From Butyrivibrio sp. INlla18 (GTDB lineage: Bacteria; Bacillota; Clostridia; Lachnospirales; Lachnospiraceae): 64,000 bases of DNA. The first letter of the stretch is position 1. The number at the start of each line of letters is the position of its first letter. The notes beneath the pieces are model-generated. The model did not search any database. It was not told where the DNA came from and saw only the letters and a list, made by a program, of their open reading frames with translations. This document shows, in pieces, positions 55,040 to 63,258 of the stretch. The stretch lies in contig NZ_FMXK01000006.1 in assembly GCF_900103635.1 (NCBI RefSeq), positions 186,001 through 250,000 of the forward strand. The letters run 5' to 3'. A program made the translations under genes and the position numbers.

Positions 55040-56893
55040 ATGAGAAATAAAAAATTTATATTAGCTATTTCAGCTATTATGTGTATGAATATTGCTTTAT
55101 CTGGTTGCGGTGAAAAGGCATCTTTTAAATCAAGTAGCACAGCTTCTTCTGATGTAGCTACAAACGAGGAGTCTAAAGATCAGAATGCATCAGAGGAAGA
55201 TTATCCATATTTTTTCCTTGGTTCAGAGGAAGGCGATTATAGTTATATAGTTGATGAGGCTGGCAAATGCGTTAAGACTATAGATAGAGCAGAAGTTTAT
55301 AATATTCTTTCTAATAAGTTTGAAGTTGGTGAAGATAAACATAGTATTGATATTGAGTACTCTTACGGTGATATTGTTTTTTGCAGTGTTTACAATTCTA
55401 CAAATGATTGGAAGAAAAGGGATTATTATGCAGTTAATACTAAAACCAAAAACTCGGTTCTTTTTTGTGAGGTAGATGGAGGCTTTTGCGATATCGATTA
55501 TTATAAGGGCAATATTTATATCACGGGAAGAGACTTTGAGAAGAAGTTTGAGTTTAGTGATAGCCTTGAGTATTCTGAAAGTGATGTAGACCTTAAGGAC
55601 TTTTTTGAAGGTGCAAAAGACTATGTTATCCAGTACAGTCTTATTTTTGAAAAAGGCTCTTACACAAGAGTATTTGATGAAATTGGCTTTGTTCCAGCAT
55701 TTAATGATGAATATAAGGACGAAGTGCTTTATGCTATTACTAAAGATGGCGAAGTAACAAAGGTTCCTTATGAATACCAGCAGAGTGATGCATTATTTGG
55801 ATATGATAAGGATGGCTTTATCATTTATTCCTATGATGAGAATCATAACTTTATAAAGGGTGAGCTTGTTGATCCAAAAACTGGAGAAGCTAAAGAGTTC
55901 TGTTCTGATTCTTATGTATATTGCAAAGGCTTTGATAATAATTACATCTATTATATTGATGAAGTATGTACTGACACATATATGATGGATGAAACCTATT
56001 ACTATGCCTATGATGTAAAAAATGGTGAAGAAAAGCTACTCTATAAAAAGAAAAGATCTCCAGGAAGCGGCTATAATTCTAGCTATCAAGATTGTTATTA
56101 TATAAATAATGGAAAGATATATTTTACTGATGTAGATGGAAGTCAGGGAAAATGGCTTATTATCGATGCAAGCACAGGTGATATAATTCCAACGGATTGC
56201 GTTTATAACGAATATAATGCTCTTAAATATGGAACCGTAGAATATGATTATTCTAAGATCCAATGTGATAAATGTGGCAAGCCACTAATTAGGGCATATC
56301 AGGAGTATTTTGTTTTATCTGATGAATATTCAGATCATGCTGACGAGATCAATAAGAGTATAAAAGAAAACTCTATTGAGGATGAAAGTAATGCTTTTGG
56401 TTATTCTGATGATGATTGTTCTTATCATGATCAGTACACGGATACTCTTACAGATACCTATGAAAAAATTGTATGGAATGTTGATATCATCAAAGATCAT
56501 TATCTTACTGTAGATTTAAGCTACTATTCAATGGGGGTGGGCGCAGCTCACGGATATGGCGCAGGCTACATGCTTGTCTATGACCTTGATACTGGTAAAA
56601 AGATGGGCATAAGCGATTTCTTTGATGGAACAGAGGAAGAGTTTAAAAAGCTTATGGCTGAAAAGACTGTTGAATACTTTAATTCTCCTGAAGGTAAAGA
56701 GATAAACAGTAATGATGGCATTGGAGATGATGAATCAATATATAATAATGCCTATGAGCAGGCTGGATTTGATTCAACTCACCTTGATTTTTATGAAGAC
56801 CACGTTACATTAGTTTATTACCAGTATGAAATAGCATATTATGCAGCGGGATGCTTCTACATAGACATACCATATGAAGATTTTCATGCTTGA
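55040..56893 (+). CDS. Lipoprotein with RsiV-like (DUF3298) C-terminal domain
   Basis: A 617-residue secreted lipoprotein. A signal peptide with lipobox LSGC (Cys ~23) is followed by a Ser/Thr/Glu linker. Residues ~50-400 are Tyr/Asp-rich beta sequence with repeated YxYD-like stretches, suggesting a beta-propeller-like part. A CDKCGK motif occurs near 411. The C-terminal ~150 residues (KIVWNVDIIKDHYLTVDLSYYSMGVGAAHGYGAGYMLVYDLDTGKKMGI...) match the DUF3298/RsiV sensing domain. In RsiV this domain binds lysozyme. AAGGGGAA precedes the start. The next gene begins 12 bases later. No sigma or anti-sigma gene is adjacent. Confidence 0.75.
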   Translation: MRNKKFILAISAIMCMNIALSGCGEKASFKSSSTASSDVATNEESKDQNASEEDYPYFFLGSEEGDYSYIVDEAGKCVKTIDRAEVYNILSNKFEVGEDKHSIDIEYSYGDIVFCSVYNSTNDWKKRDYYAVNTKTKNSVLFCEVDGGFCDIDYYKGNIYITGRDFEKKFEFSDSLEYSESDVDLKDFFEGAKDYVIQYSLIFEKGSYTRVFDEIGFVPAFNDEYKDEVLYAITKDGEVTKVPYEYQQSDALFGYDKDGFIIYSYDENHNFIKGELVDPKTGEAKEFCSDSYVYCKGFDNNYIYYIDEVCTDTYMMDETYYYAYDVKNGEEKLLYKKKRSPGSGYNSSYQDCYYINNGKIYFTDVDGSQGKWLIIDASTGDIIPTDCVYNEYNALKYGTVEYDYSKIQCDKCGKPLIRAYQEYFVLSDEYSDHADEINKSIKENSIEDESNAFGYSDDDCSYHDQYTDTLTDTYEKIVWNVDIIKDHYLTVDLSYYSMGVGAAHGYGAGYMLVYDLDTGKKMGISDFFDGTEEEFKKLMAEKTVEYFNSPEGKEINSNDGIGDDESIYNNAYEQAGFDSTHLDFYEDHVTLVYYQYEIAYYAAGCFYIDIPYEDFHA

Positions 56894-56905
56894 TCGAGGG
56901 CTTAG

Positions 56906-57475
56906 ATGAATAATAAAGACATGATCCGAAAAGAGATAATTGCAAAAAGAGATAGTCTTACTTCTCAAGAAATATCTGATAAGAGTAAGGTTATTGCTAA
57001 TAAGCTTATTTCTGCTTACGAATATAAAAATGCAGAAAAAATCCTTATTTATGCTTCTATGAGAAGTGAAGTCATTACAGATGGAATTATTGCTGATGCT
57101 CTTAAAAGCGGAAAAAGTGTCTTTTGCCCCAAATGCACGGATATAGAAAACGGCGTAATGGAGTTTATAAGGATCGAAAGTCCTTATGATCTTAAAGAGG
57201 GCTATTACGGAATTAGAGAGCCGCTGTACCATGAGAATGCTGAGATATTCGATGTGCCAAAAGATATGCTAAAGACCCTTATAGTTGTTCCTGGTGTTGC
57301 TTTTGACAGACAGGGCAACAGGATTGGATATAAGGGAGGTTATTACGACAGGTTCCTTTCAAAGTATCCACTGATAAAGACTATAGCCTTGGCTTTTGAA
57401 CTTCAGATGGTAGATCGTATTCCAGCGGATGCTCATGATATCCCTGTTTTACAAGTTATCACTGAGAGTGATTGA
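56906..57475 (+). CDS. 5-formyltetrahydrofolate cyclo-ligase
   Basis: A 189-residue enzyme that converts 5-formyl-THF to methenyl-THF with ATP, complementing fhs and folD. The family marks are the N-terminal IRKEIIAKRDSLT and the C-terminal VPGVAFDRQGNRIGYKGGYYDRFL (about 130-153), with the ATP-binding Gly-rich loop. It follows the lipoprotein gene by 12 bases; a weak ribosome site (GAGGGCTTAG) precedes the ATG. The gene ends in a possible terminator. Confidence 0.93.
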   Translation: MNNKDMIRKEIIAKRDSLTSQEISDKSKVIANKLISAYEYKNAEKILIYASMRSEVITDGIIADALKSGKSVFCPKCTDIENGVMEFIRIESPYDLKEGYYGIREPLYHENAEIFDVPKDMLKTLIVVPGVAFDRQGNRIGYKGGYYDRFLSKYPLIKTIALAFELQMVDRIPADAHDIPVLQVITESD

Positions 57476-57506
57476 TTTTTCAAAAATTAGTAAAAATCAT
57501 ATAGAG

Positions 57507-57537
57507 TAGAAAAATAGTGATGTGAGCTATTTTTCTA
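57507..57537 (+). terminator. Possible terminator after the cyclo-ligase gene
   Basis: TAGAAAAATAG (57507-57517) pairs with CTATTTTTCTA (57527-57537) around a 9-base loop. AT-rich stem, no long T-run outside it, so strength is uncertain. The rest of the gap to proA (57538-57673) shows no other clear structure. Confidence 0.45.
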
Positions 57538-57673
57538 ACGTCTTCAAAAAATTTTATGGAAATTCTCCTAGAAGCATCGGAAAAGAGTAGTGTTTTAGCC
57601 TCTGTATGTGGTATTATTCTGTAAGGGCTATTTGAGATAAGTAAATACTACTTGTGTAAACAGGAGGAATGGT

Positions 57674-58915
57674 ATGGAACTTATAGAAATTTGCAGAAGG
57701 GCTAAAGAGGCTAAATATAAGGTACAAGACCTAACGACTAAAGAGAAGAATAAAGCTCTTTTAAAAGTGGCGGATGGCCTTATTAAGGATACCAAGACTA
57801 TTTTGGATGCCAATAATGCTGATTATGAAGAAGGTAAGCTTTCGGGTATGCATCAGGGCATGCTTGACAGGCTTAAGCTTGATGAAAAGCGTATTGAAGC
57901 TATGGCTGAGGGTATCAGGGAAGTTTGCGCCCTTGAGGATCCTATTGGCGAAGTTATGGAAAGCTTCAAAAGACCTAATGGTCTTAAGATCAGCAAGGTT
58001 AGAGTGCCTCTTGGCGTTATAGGCATTATTTATGAATCACGTCCAAATGTTACTGCGGACGCTTTTGCTCTGACTTTTAAAGCAGGTAATGCAGTAATTC
58101 TTAAAGGTGGTAGTGACGCAATAAATAGTAATATCGCTATCACTAATTCTATCAGGAATTCCCTTAGAAGTTTAAATATTGAGCCTGATGCTGTTCAGCT
58201 TATTGAAAACACTGACAGACAGGTTACTACTAAGTTCATGCAGATGAATGAATATGTTGATGTTCTGATTCCTAGAGGTAGTGCAGGACTTATCAGAGCC
58301 GTTGTTGACAATTCAACTATTCCTGTAATTGAGACAGGTACTGGTAACTGCCACATCTATGTTGATAAGGATGCCGACTTCGAGAAGGCTATTCCTATCA
58401 TAGTAAATGCCAAGACTCAGAGAATAGGTGTCTGCAATGCTGCTGAATCTCTTATAGTTCATAAGGATATCAAGGATAGCTTTTTACCATTATTTGAAAA
58501 AGCTATGAAGGAACATTCTGTTGAGATCAGGGCTGATAAGGATAGTATCGAGAATTTTGACGGCGCAGTTCCAGCTACAGAAGATGATTTCTACAAGGAA
58601 TATCTTGATTATATTATTTCAGTCAAGACAGTAAGTGATGTTGACGAAGCCATTGACCATATCAACAAGTATAATACTGGTCATTCAGAATCTATCATTA
58701 CTGAAAACAAAGAAGCAGCAAAGAAATTCTTAAACAGAGTTGATGCTGCATGCGTCTATGTAAATGCGTCCACTAGATTTACTGATGGATTTGAGTTTGG
58801 CTTTGGTGCAGAGATAGGCATCAGTACACAGAAGCTCCACGCAAGGGGGCCAATGGGGCTTAAGGAACTGACTTCCTACAAATACCAGATCATGGGAAAT
58901 GGACAAATAAGATAA
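57674..58915 (+). CDS. proA: Gamma-glutamyl phosphate reductase
   Basis: Second step of proline synthesis: NADPH reduction of gamma-glutamyl phosphate to the semialdehyde. The 413-residue aldehyde-dehydrogenase-fold protein shows IYESRPNVTADAFAL (about 121-135), ETGTGNCHIYVDKDAD, and the catalytic Cys in AKTQRIGVCNAAES near 260. The C-terminal HARGPMGLKELTSYKY is typical. AGGAGG lies before the ATG. proB is 24 kb upstream rather than adjacent. Confidence 0.95.
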   Translation: MELIEICRRAKEAKYKVQDLTTKEKNKALLKVADGLIKDTKTILDANNADYEEGKLSGMHQGMLDRLKLDEKRIEAMAEGIREVCALEDPIGEVMESFKRPNGLKISKVRVPLGVIGIIYESRPNVTADAFALTFKAGNAVILKGGSDAINSNIAITNSIRNSLRSLNIEPDAVQLIENTDRQVTTKFMQMNEYVDVLIPRGSAGLIRAVVDNSTIPVIETGTGNCHIYVDKDADFEKAIPIIVNAKTQRIGVCNAAESLIVHKDIKDSFLPLFEKAMKEHSVEIRADKDSIENFDGAVPATEDDFYKEYLDYIISVKTVSDVDEAIDHINKYNTGHSESIITENKEAAKKFLNRVDAACVYVNASTRFTDGFEFGFGAEIGISTQKLHARGPMGLKELTSYKYQIMGNGQIR

Positions 58916-58939
58916 ATGTATTGAAGGAGTTTTGAAGTA

Positions 58940-60040
58940 ATGCTACACAATGGGGAAGAAATACTAGAAGCAAAAAAGCACATTATAGAAGTTTCAAGAG
59001 AACTTCATGAGATAGGTCTTTTGGTAAGGACATGGGGGAACATTAGCTGCAGAGTAGATGAAAAGAGCTTTCTTATTACTCCAAGCGGAATCAGATATGA
59101 AGATTTTGTACCAGATATGATAGTTCAGGTTAATATTGATGATCTTTCTTACGAAGGTGATGTCAAGCCTTCAAGTGAGCTTAAAGTTCACGCTGCATGC
59201 TATAAGGTTAGAAGCGATGTAGAGTTTATCGTTCATACACATCAGGTTTATGCTTCATGTGCTGGAACACTTGGTCAGAAGACGGTATTTACTTATTTTG
59301 AAGATGAAGATATTACTATTCCTGTGGCTGCATATGCACTTCCAGGAACAGATAAGCTTGCAGAGAATGTAGAAAAGGTACTTAAAAAGTATACAGATAG
59401 TAATGGCTTTATCATGGCAAACCATGGAACTATCTGCCTTGGTAAGAATTCTAAAGAGGCTATCTATGAGGCTGAGAAGATGGAGGTTGCTTGCAATAAC
59501 TTCCTTATCGACGTCTGCAAGACTGATATGCATCACGGCGTAGAGTTTGGCTTTAACAGTCACTTAGAAGATGGAAATATTGTATATGACGTTTCGGATA
59601 CTCCTAAGAGGGTAAAAGAGATACATGAGGCTATCTACGCAAAAAGACCTGATGTTAAGTACATTATTCATAATAAATCAGAGGCAGTTATGACTGTTTC
59701 AAGAAGAGCAAATCATATGAGACCACTTCTTGATGACTTTGCTCAGCTTATTGGTTATAGCATCAAGGTGCCAAGTAATGAGCATGGCAAGGACGGTCAC
59801 AGCTTCCATAATATCAAGAAAAACGCAAACGTTGTATTTTGCCTTAATGATGGAGCTTATTGCGTTGGCCCAACAGAGGATGAAGCTATGGCAGTTGCTA
59901 TGGTTCTTGATAAGGGATGCATTGCGCATACAGCTGTCATGCGTCATGGAGAGGGTCATTACCTTTCTCTTCTTGAATGCTTTAAGATGAACAGACATTA
60001 TAGAAAGACTTATTCTAAGCTTGCTGATGCTGTTAACTGA
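58940..60040 (+). CDS. Double class II aldolase/adducin-domain protein
   Basis: A 366-residue protein of two class II aldolase domains in tandem. The first (about 1-195) has Glu80 in PSSELKVHAACY, zinc ligands His99 and His101 in HTHQ, and His162 in ANHGT, so it is likely active on a phosphorylated ketose or lactaldehyde-type substrate. The second (about 210-366) repeats the fold, but HTH becomes HNK (244-246) and NHG becomes NDG (303-305), so its metal site is lost. It may stabilise the oligomer. It follows proA by 24 bases after GAAGGAG and precedes the LD-carboxypeptidase gene. Confidence 0.83.
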   Translation: MLHNGEEILEAKKHIIEVSRELHEIGLLVRTWGNISCRVDEKSFLITPSGIRYEDFVPDMIVQVNIDDLSYEGDVKPSSELKVHAACYKVRSDVEFIVHTHQVYASCAGTLGQKTVFTYFEDEDITIPVAAYALPGTDKLAENVEKVLKKYTDSNGFIMANHGTICLGKNSKEAIYEAEKMEVACNNFLIDVCKTDMHHGVEFGFNSHLEDGNIVYDVSDTPKRVKEIHEAIYAKRPDVKYIIHNKSEAVMTVSRRANHMRPLLDDFAQLIGYSIKVPSNEHGKDGHSFHNIKKNANVVFCLNDGAYCVGPTEDEAMAVAMVLDKGCIAHTAVMRHGEGHYLSLLECFKMNRHYRKTYSKLADAVN

Positions 60041-60059
60041 TTATTTGGAGGATTAGTAA

Positions 60060-61133
60060 TTGATAAAAAGACCTGTTTCAATCAAAAAAAGAGATGTAAT
60101 AGGAATAACAGCACCATCTTTTGGCGCAGCAACGGAGCCTTATAGCACAATGATAGATGTCTCTTTGGACAAGATCAAGGAAAGAGGCTACAAGATACTT
60201 GAAGGTAAGACAGCTAGACTTGGTGATGGCATTGGTATCAGTACTGATCCAAAGGTCGCAGCTTCTGAGCTTATGGAGTTTTATAAAAGAGATGATATAA
60301 ATGCCATTATTTCTGCTGGCGGCGGAGAGCTTATGAATGAGACCATTACTTATGTTGATTTTAATGAGCTTAAAAACTACCCACCAAAGTGGTTTATTGG
60401 CTATTCCGATAATACAAACTTTATTTTCCCTCTTGTAACTATAACTGGAGTTATGGGAATATATGGTCCTTGTATTTCTGGCTTTGCCAAGAAATGGGAA
60501 GGAACAGAAGAAGATTCATTTGCGCTTCTAGAGGGAACAAAGACTTCTTTTAGTGGCTATGAAAAGGTTGCCTTTGAAACAGATGAAGATAATGAGTCTG
60601 AGCCTCCAAAGGCAGATTTCTACTACGACTGGACCTATGAATATAACGCAGACAAAGAATTAGTTATTTATGATGTTGCAGATTGTAATGTTAAGAGACT
60701 TTCTAAGGATGCGGAAGTATCCTGCGAAGGTGTTCTCCTTGGAGGTTGCCTTGATGTTCTAGCAAACCTTGTAGGAACACGCTTTGACAATATGAAATCT
60801 TTTAACGAAATGAACCAAGATGTAATCTGGGTTCTTGAAGCCTGCGACCTCACACCAATGAGCTACAGGCGAGCTCTCTGGAACCTTCGAGAAGCAGGTT
60901 GGTTTGCAAATGCAAAAGGCTTCATCATCGGAAGACCACGCACATCATTTGGTCAGAATATGATGGGTGTAGACCAATATAACGCAGTTACAGAGATCTT
61001 AAAAGACTTTAACGTTCCAATTATTATGGACGCAGATATTGGACATGTTGATCCTATGATTCCTGTAGTGATGGGGGCAGAAGCTAAGGTTTCCTCTAAA
61101 AATAACAACATCTTTATTGACTATCTTTCATGA
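60060..61133 (+). CDS. Peptidase S66 / LD-carboxypeptidase (MccF-like)
   Basis: A 357-residue serine peptidase of family S66, which trims tetrapeptides from muropeptides or deactivates microcin C7-like compounds. The catalytic triad is Ser116 in IGYSDNTNF, Glu260 in WVLEACDLTP and His329 in DADIGHVDPMIPV. Size and insertions (DEDNESEPPKADFYYDWTYEYN) suit the MccF branch rather than LdcA. TTG at 60060 follows GGAGGATT. No signal peptide, so cytoplasmic. It is close behind the aldolase gene (19 bases). Confidence 0.86.
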   Translation: MIKRPVSIKKRDVIGITAPSFGAATEPYSTMIDVSLDKIKERGYKILEGKTARLGDGIGISTDPKVAASELMEFYKRDDINAIISAGGGELMNETITYVDFNELKNYPPKWFIGYSDNTNFIFPLVTITGVMGIYGPCISGFAKKWEGTEEDSFALLEGTKTSFSGYEKVAFETDEDNESEPPKADFYYDWTYEYNADKELVIYDVADCNVKRLSKDAEVSCEGVLLGGCLDVLANLVGTRFDNMKSFNEMNQDVIWVLEACDLTPMSYRRALWNLREAGWFANAKGFIIGRPRTSFGQNMMGVDQYNAVTEILKDFNVPIIMDADIGHVDPMIPVVMGAEAKVSSKNNNIFIDYLS

Positions 61134-61257
61134 TTTTCTTTTGATGGATAACAAAAAGTTAAGGATATTTAGGAAAACTTTACGTGAAAAATAGATAAGT
61201 GCGAACTAAAATGATAATACCTAATAATGCATTGTATGTGTTAATGGAGGTATTAGC

Positions 61258-61944
61258 ATGTTAAGAAAAGTAGAGAAATATTTTTGTATAGTATTTGCTT
61301 TTGTTCTTGCAATTATGCTTTTGATTCCTGCTAAGGTAGAGGCTTATAGTGATGTGGACTGCTTTGATTTTGGTGATACTGTGATGTCCATAAATGCAGG
61401 AGAGAGCAAGAAAGTATGGTTTAGAAGTGATTATAACTATACTTATTTTGTCGGGGATCACTCTAGTGCAGGTACGTATATTGATTGTACTTATAAGGCT
61501 GGATCAGAATACTTTACAGTGCATATCGGACCAGATGAGACAGTTAAGAATGTATTTTTCCATTTCTATGTTAACGATGCAAGACTTGAAAGTGGAGACG
61601 TTCATGACTGTATAGAAGTTTATGTTCAGAATATTGTTCCTCAGTATCAGTCCATTCCAGTTGGAATTGCTGGAGGAAAGACAGGAACCTTGATGAAACA
61701 GGGAAATGTTGCAATGCTCTATAACGACCAGGGTACAGCCATGGCGTCCTTCTCAATCAGTAACGGAAATGGCAACATGGGCACCTTTGGCATCACATCC
61801 GTTGTAAATAATGGTAGCAATTACTTTGCAATCGTAGCTCCATCAACCATTTATTATCCTAAGATTTCAGAGTCTGATAAATCAGTTATGATTGCAAATG
61901 GTTATGCTGGTATCTGTGTAAATGGAATCTATAAGAACTGGTAA
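61258..61944 (+). CDS. Secreted hypothetical protein
   Basis: A 228-residue protein with a clear signal peptide (about 1-31; FAFVLAIMLLIPAKVEA then AYSD). The mature part is Tyr/Asn/Gly-rich and looks beta-rich, with no domain I recognise: an N-terminal part around VWFRSDYNYTYFVGDHSS and a C-terminal part with SFSISNGNGNMGTFGITSVVNNGSNYFAIV. A GGAGG site precedes the ATG. Monocistronic, closed by a strong terminator. A surface-exposed or extracellular product is likely; function unknown. Confidence 0.68.
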   Translation: MLRKVEKYFCIVFAFVLAIMLLIPAKVEAYSDVDCFDFGDTVMSINAGESKKVWFRSDYNYTYFVGDHSSAGTYIDCTYKAGSEYFTVHIGPDETVKNVFFHFYVNDARLESGDVHDCIEVYVQNIVPQYQSIPVGIAGGKTGTLMKQGNVAMLYNDQGTAMASFSISNGNGNMGTFGITSVVNNGSNYFAIVAPSTIYYPKISESDKSVMIANGYAGICVNGIYKNW

Positions 61945-62033
61945 TTCGAAAGATTATAGTCCAAACAGCTTTACTGTATAGGACATATTTCCTGAGCGAT
62001 TTATTTTTTTCAGCTGATACATAACATGAAAAT

Positions 62034-62090
62034 AACCCTGCAAAGATTTATGTTTTGAATAACATGAAATAAATCTTTGCAGGGTTTTTG
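62034..62090 (+). terminator. Long-stem terminator after the secreted protein gene
   Basis: AACCCTGCAAAGATTTAT (62034-62051) pairs perfectly over 18 bp with ATAAATCTTTGCAGGGTT (62069-62086), loop of 17 bases, then TTT. Exceptionally long for an intrinsic terminator. The region from here to the potD stop has no gene. Confidence 0.8.
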
Positions 62091-62170
62091 AATGTTTAAT
62101 GTATCCTGAAAAAAATACTAAGCGAAGGAATCGGTCCTATACAGCAAAGCGTCCGGTACCACAACCTTCC

Positions 62171-62185
62171 GGGAGGTCACCTCCC
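62171..62185. repeat. Short GC-rich palindrome at the end of potD
   Basis: GGGAGGTCACCTCCC, a 15-base inverted repeat, three bases after the potD stop on the minus strand. No T-run on the minus strand directly after it; a TATTTTTTTC stretch lies ~60 bases on. Its role as terminator is uncertain. Confidence 0.4.
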
Positions 62186-62187
62186 AC

Positions 62188-63258
62188 TTAATAATCGGCT
62201 GATTTAACTTCCATCCAGGCGTCGTTGTAGAGGCGGTCGCCCTCTTGTCCTAGGTATTGGTAGGATTCGGATGGGAATTCTGATAGGTCTGGAAACGCTA
62301 CTTTTGAGTTCTTGATGTCCTCATCCTCAATGTTTTCTTGGGCAATAGTGTTTGGAGTAGAGTAGGTGATGTACTCAAAGTTTTGAAGAGCAATGTCACC
62401 ACGGCACATAAAGTCTATCCATTTTTCTGCATTCTCTACGTTTTTTGATCCCTTTGTAATAACCCAAGAGTCGATCCATACGTTGGTTCCTTCCTTTGGA
62501 ACCACATATACAAGATCATCATTTTCTCTAGCTGTGTAGATAGCTTCACCAGAGTAGATAACTCCAAGAGCAGCTTCGCCGCCGATCATCTTATCACGAA
62601 CCTGATCAACTACATAGGCCTGTACAAGTGGCTTTTGAGTTATTAGATCTTTTGTTGCAACTGCAATTTCATCAGGATTTTTGGTATTTAGTGAGTAGCC
62701 ATTTTTGAGAAGAGCTACCATAAATGCATCTCTAACAGAGTCCTGCATAAGGATCTGTCCTGAATATTTTGGATTCCAGAGAATATCCCAGCTATCAACT
62801 GTTTCATCGACCATTGTCTTATTGTAGAGGATTCCAACAGTTCCCCAGCAATATGGAACAGAGTATTTGTTTTCTGGGTCAAAAGATCTAGAGGATTCAT
62901 AGTACTGAGCTCCGATGTTCTTGCTGTTAGGAATATGATCAAAGTTGAGTTCCTGAATAAGGTCATTTTCTATAAGCTTTTGGATCATGTAATCAGAAGG
63001 GCAGATGACATCATAGGCTGAATCATCCTGAGCAAGCTTGGCATACATGATCTCGTTGGTCTCAAACATATCGTAGACTACATCGATTCCAGTTTCTTCT
63101 TCAAACTGCTTGATAACTTCATCGTCAATATATTCGCCCCAGTTGTATACGTATAGTTTTTCTTTTTTACTTGCTGCTGCATTATTTCCGCCACATCCGC
63201 AGAGGCAAAAGCATACAAGTAAAAGACAAAGAATTATTGAAAGTGGTTTATTTTTCAT
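62188..63258 (-). CDS. potD: Spermidine/putrescine-binding lipoprotein PotD-like
   Basis: A 356-residue solute-binding lipoprotein of a polyamine ABC importer. The signal peptide ends with the lipobox LCGC (Cys ~22). The mature part starts KLYVYNWGEYIDDEVIKQFEEETGIDVVYDMFETNEIMYAKL, very close to the PotD start, with YMIQKLIENDLIQELN and VPYCWGTVGILYN later. AAAGGAAA precedes the ATG. It overlaps potC by 11 bases, so translation is coupled, and lies last in the minus-strand operon. Confidence 0.94.
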   Translation of the reverse strand: MKNKPLSIILCLLLVCFCLCGCGGNNAAASKKEKLYVYNWGEYIDDEVIKQFEEETGIDVVYDMFETNEIMYAKLAQDDSAYDVICPSDYMIQKLIENDLIQELNFDHIPNSKNIGAQYYESSRSFDPENKYSVPYCWGTVGILYNKTMVDETVDSWDILWNPKYSGQILMQDSVRDAFMVALLKNGYSLNTKNPDEIAVATKDLITQKPLVQAYVVDQVRDKMIGGEAALGVIYSGEAIYTARENDDLVYVVPKEGTNVWIDSWVITKGSKNVENAEKWIDFMCRGDIALQNFEYITYSTPNTIAQENIEDEDIKNSKVAFPDLSEFPSESYQYLGQEGDRLYNDAWMEVKSADY

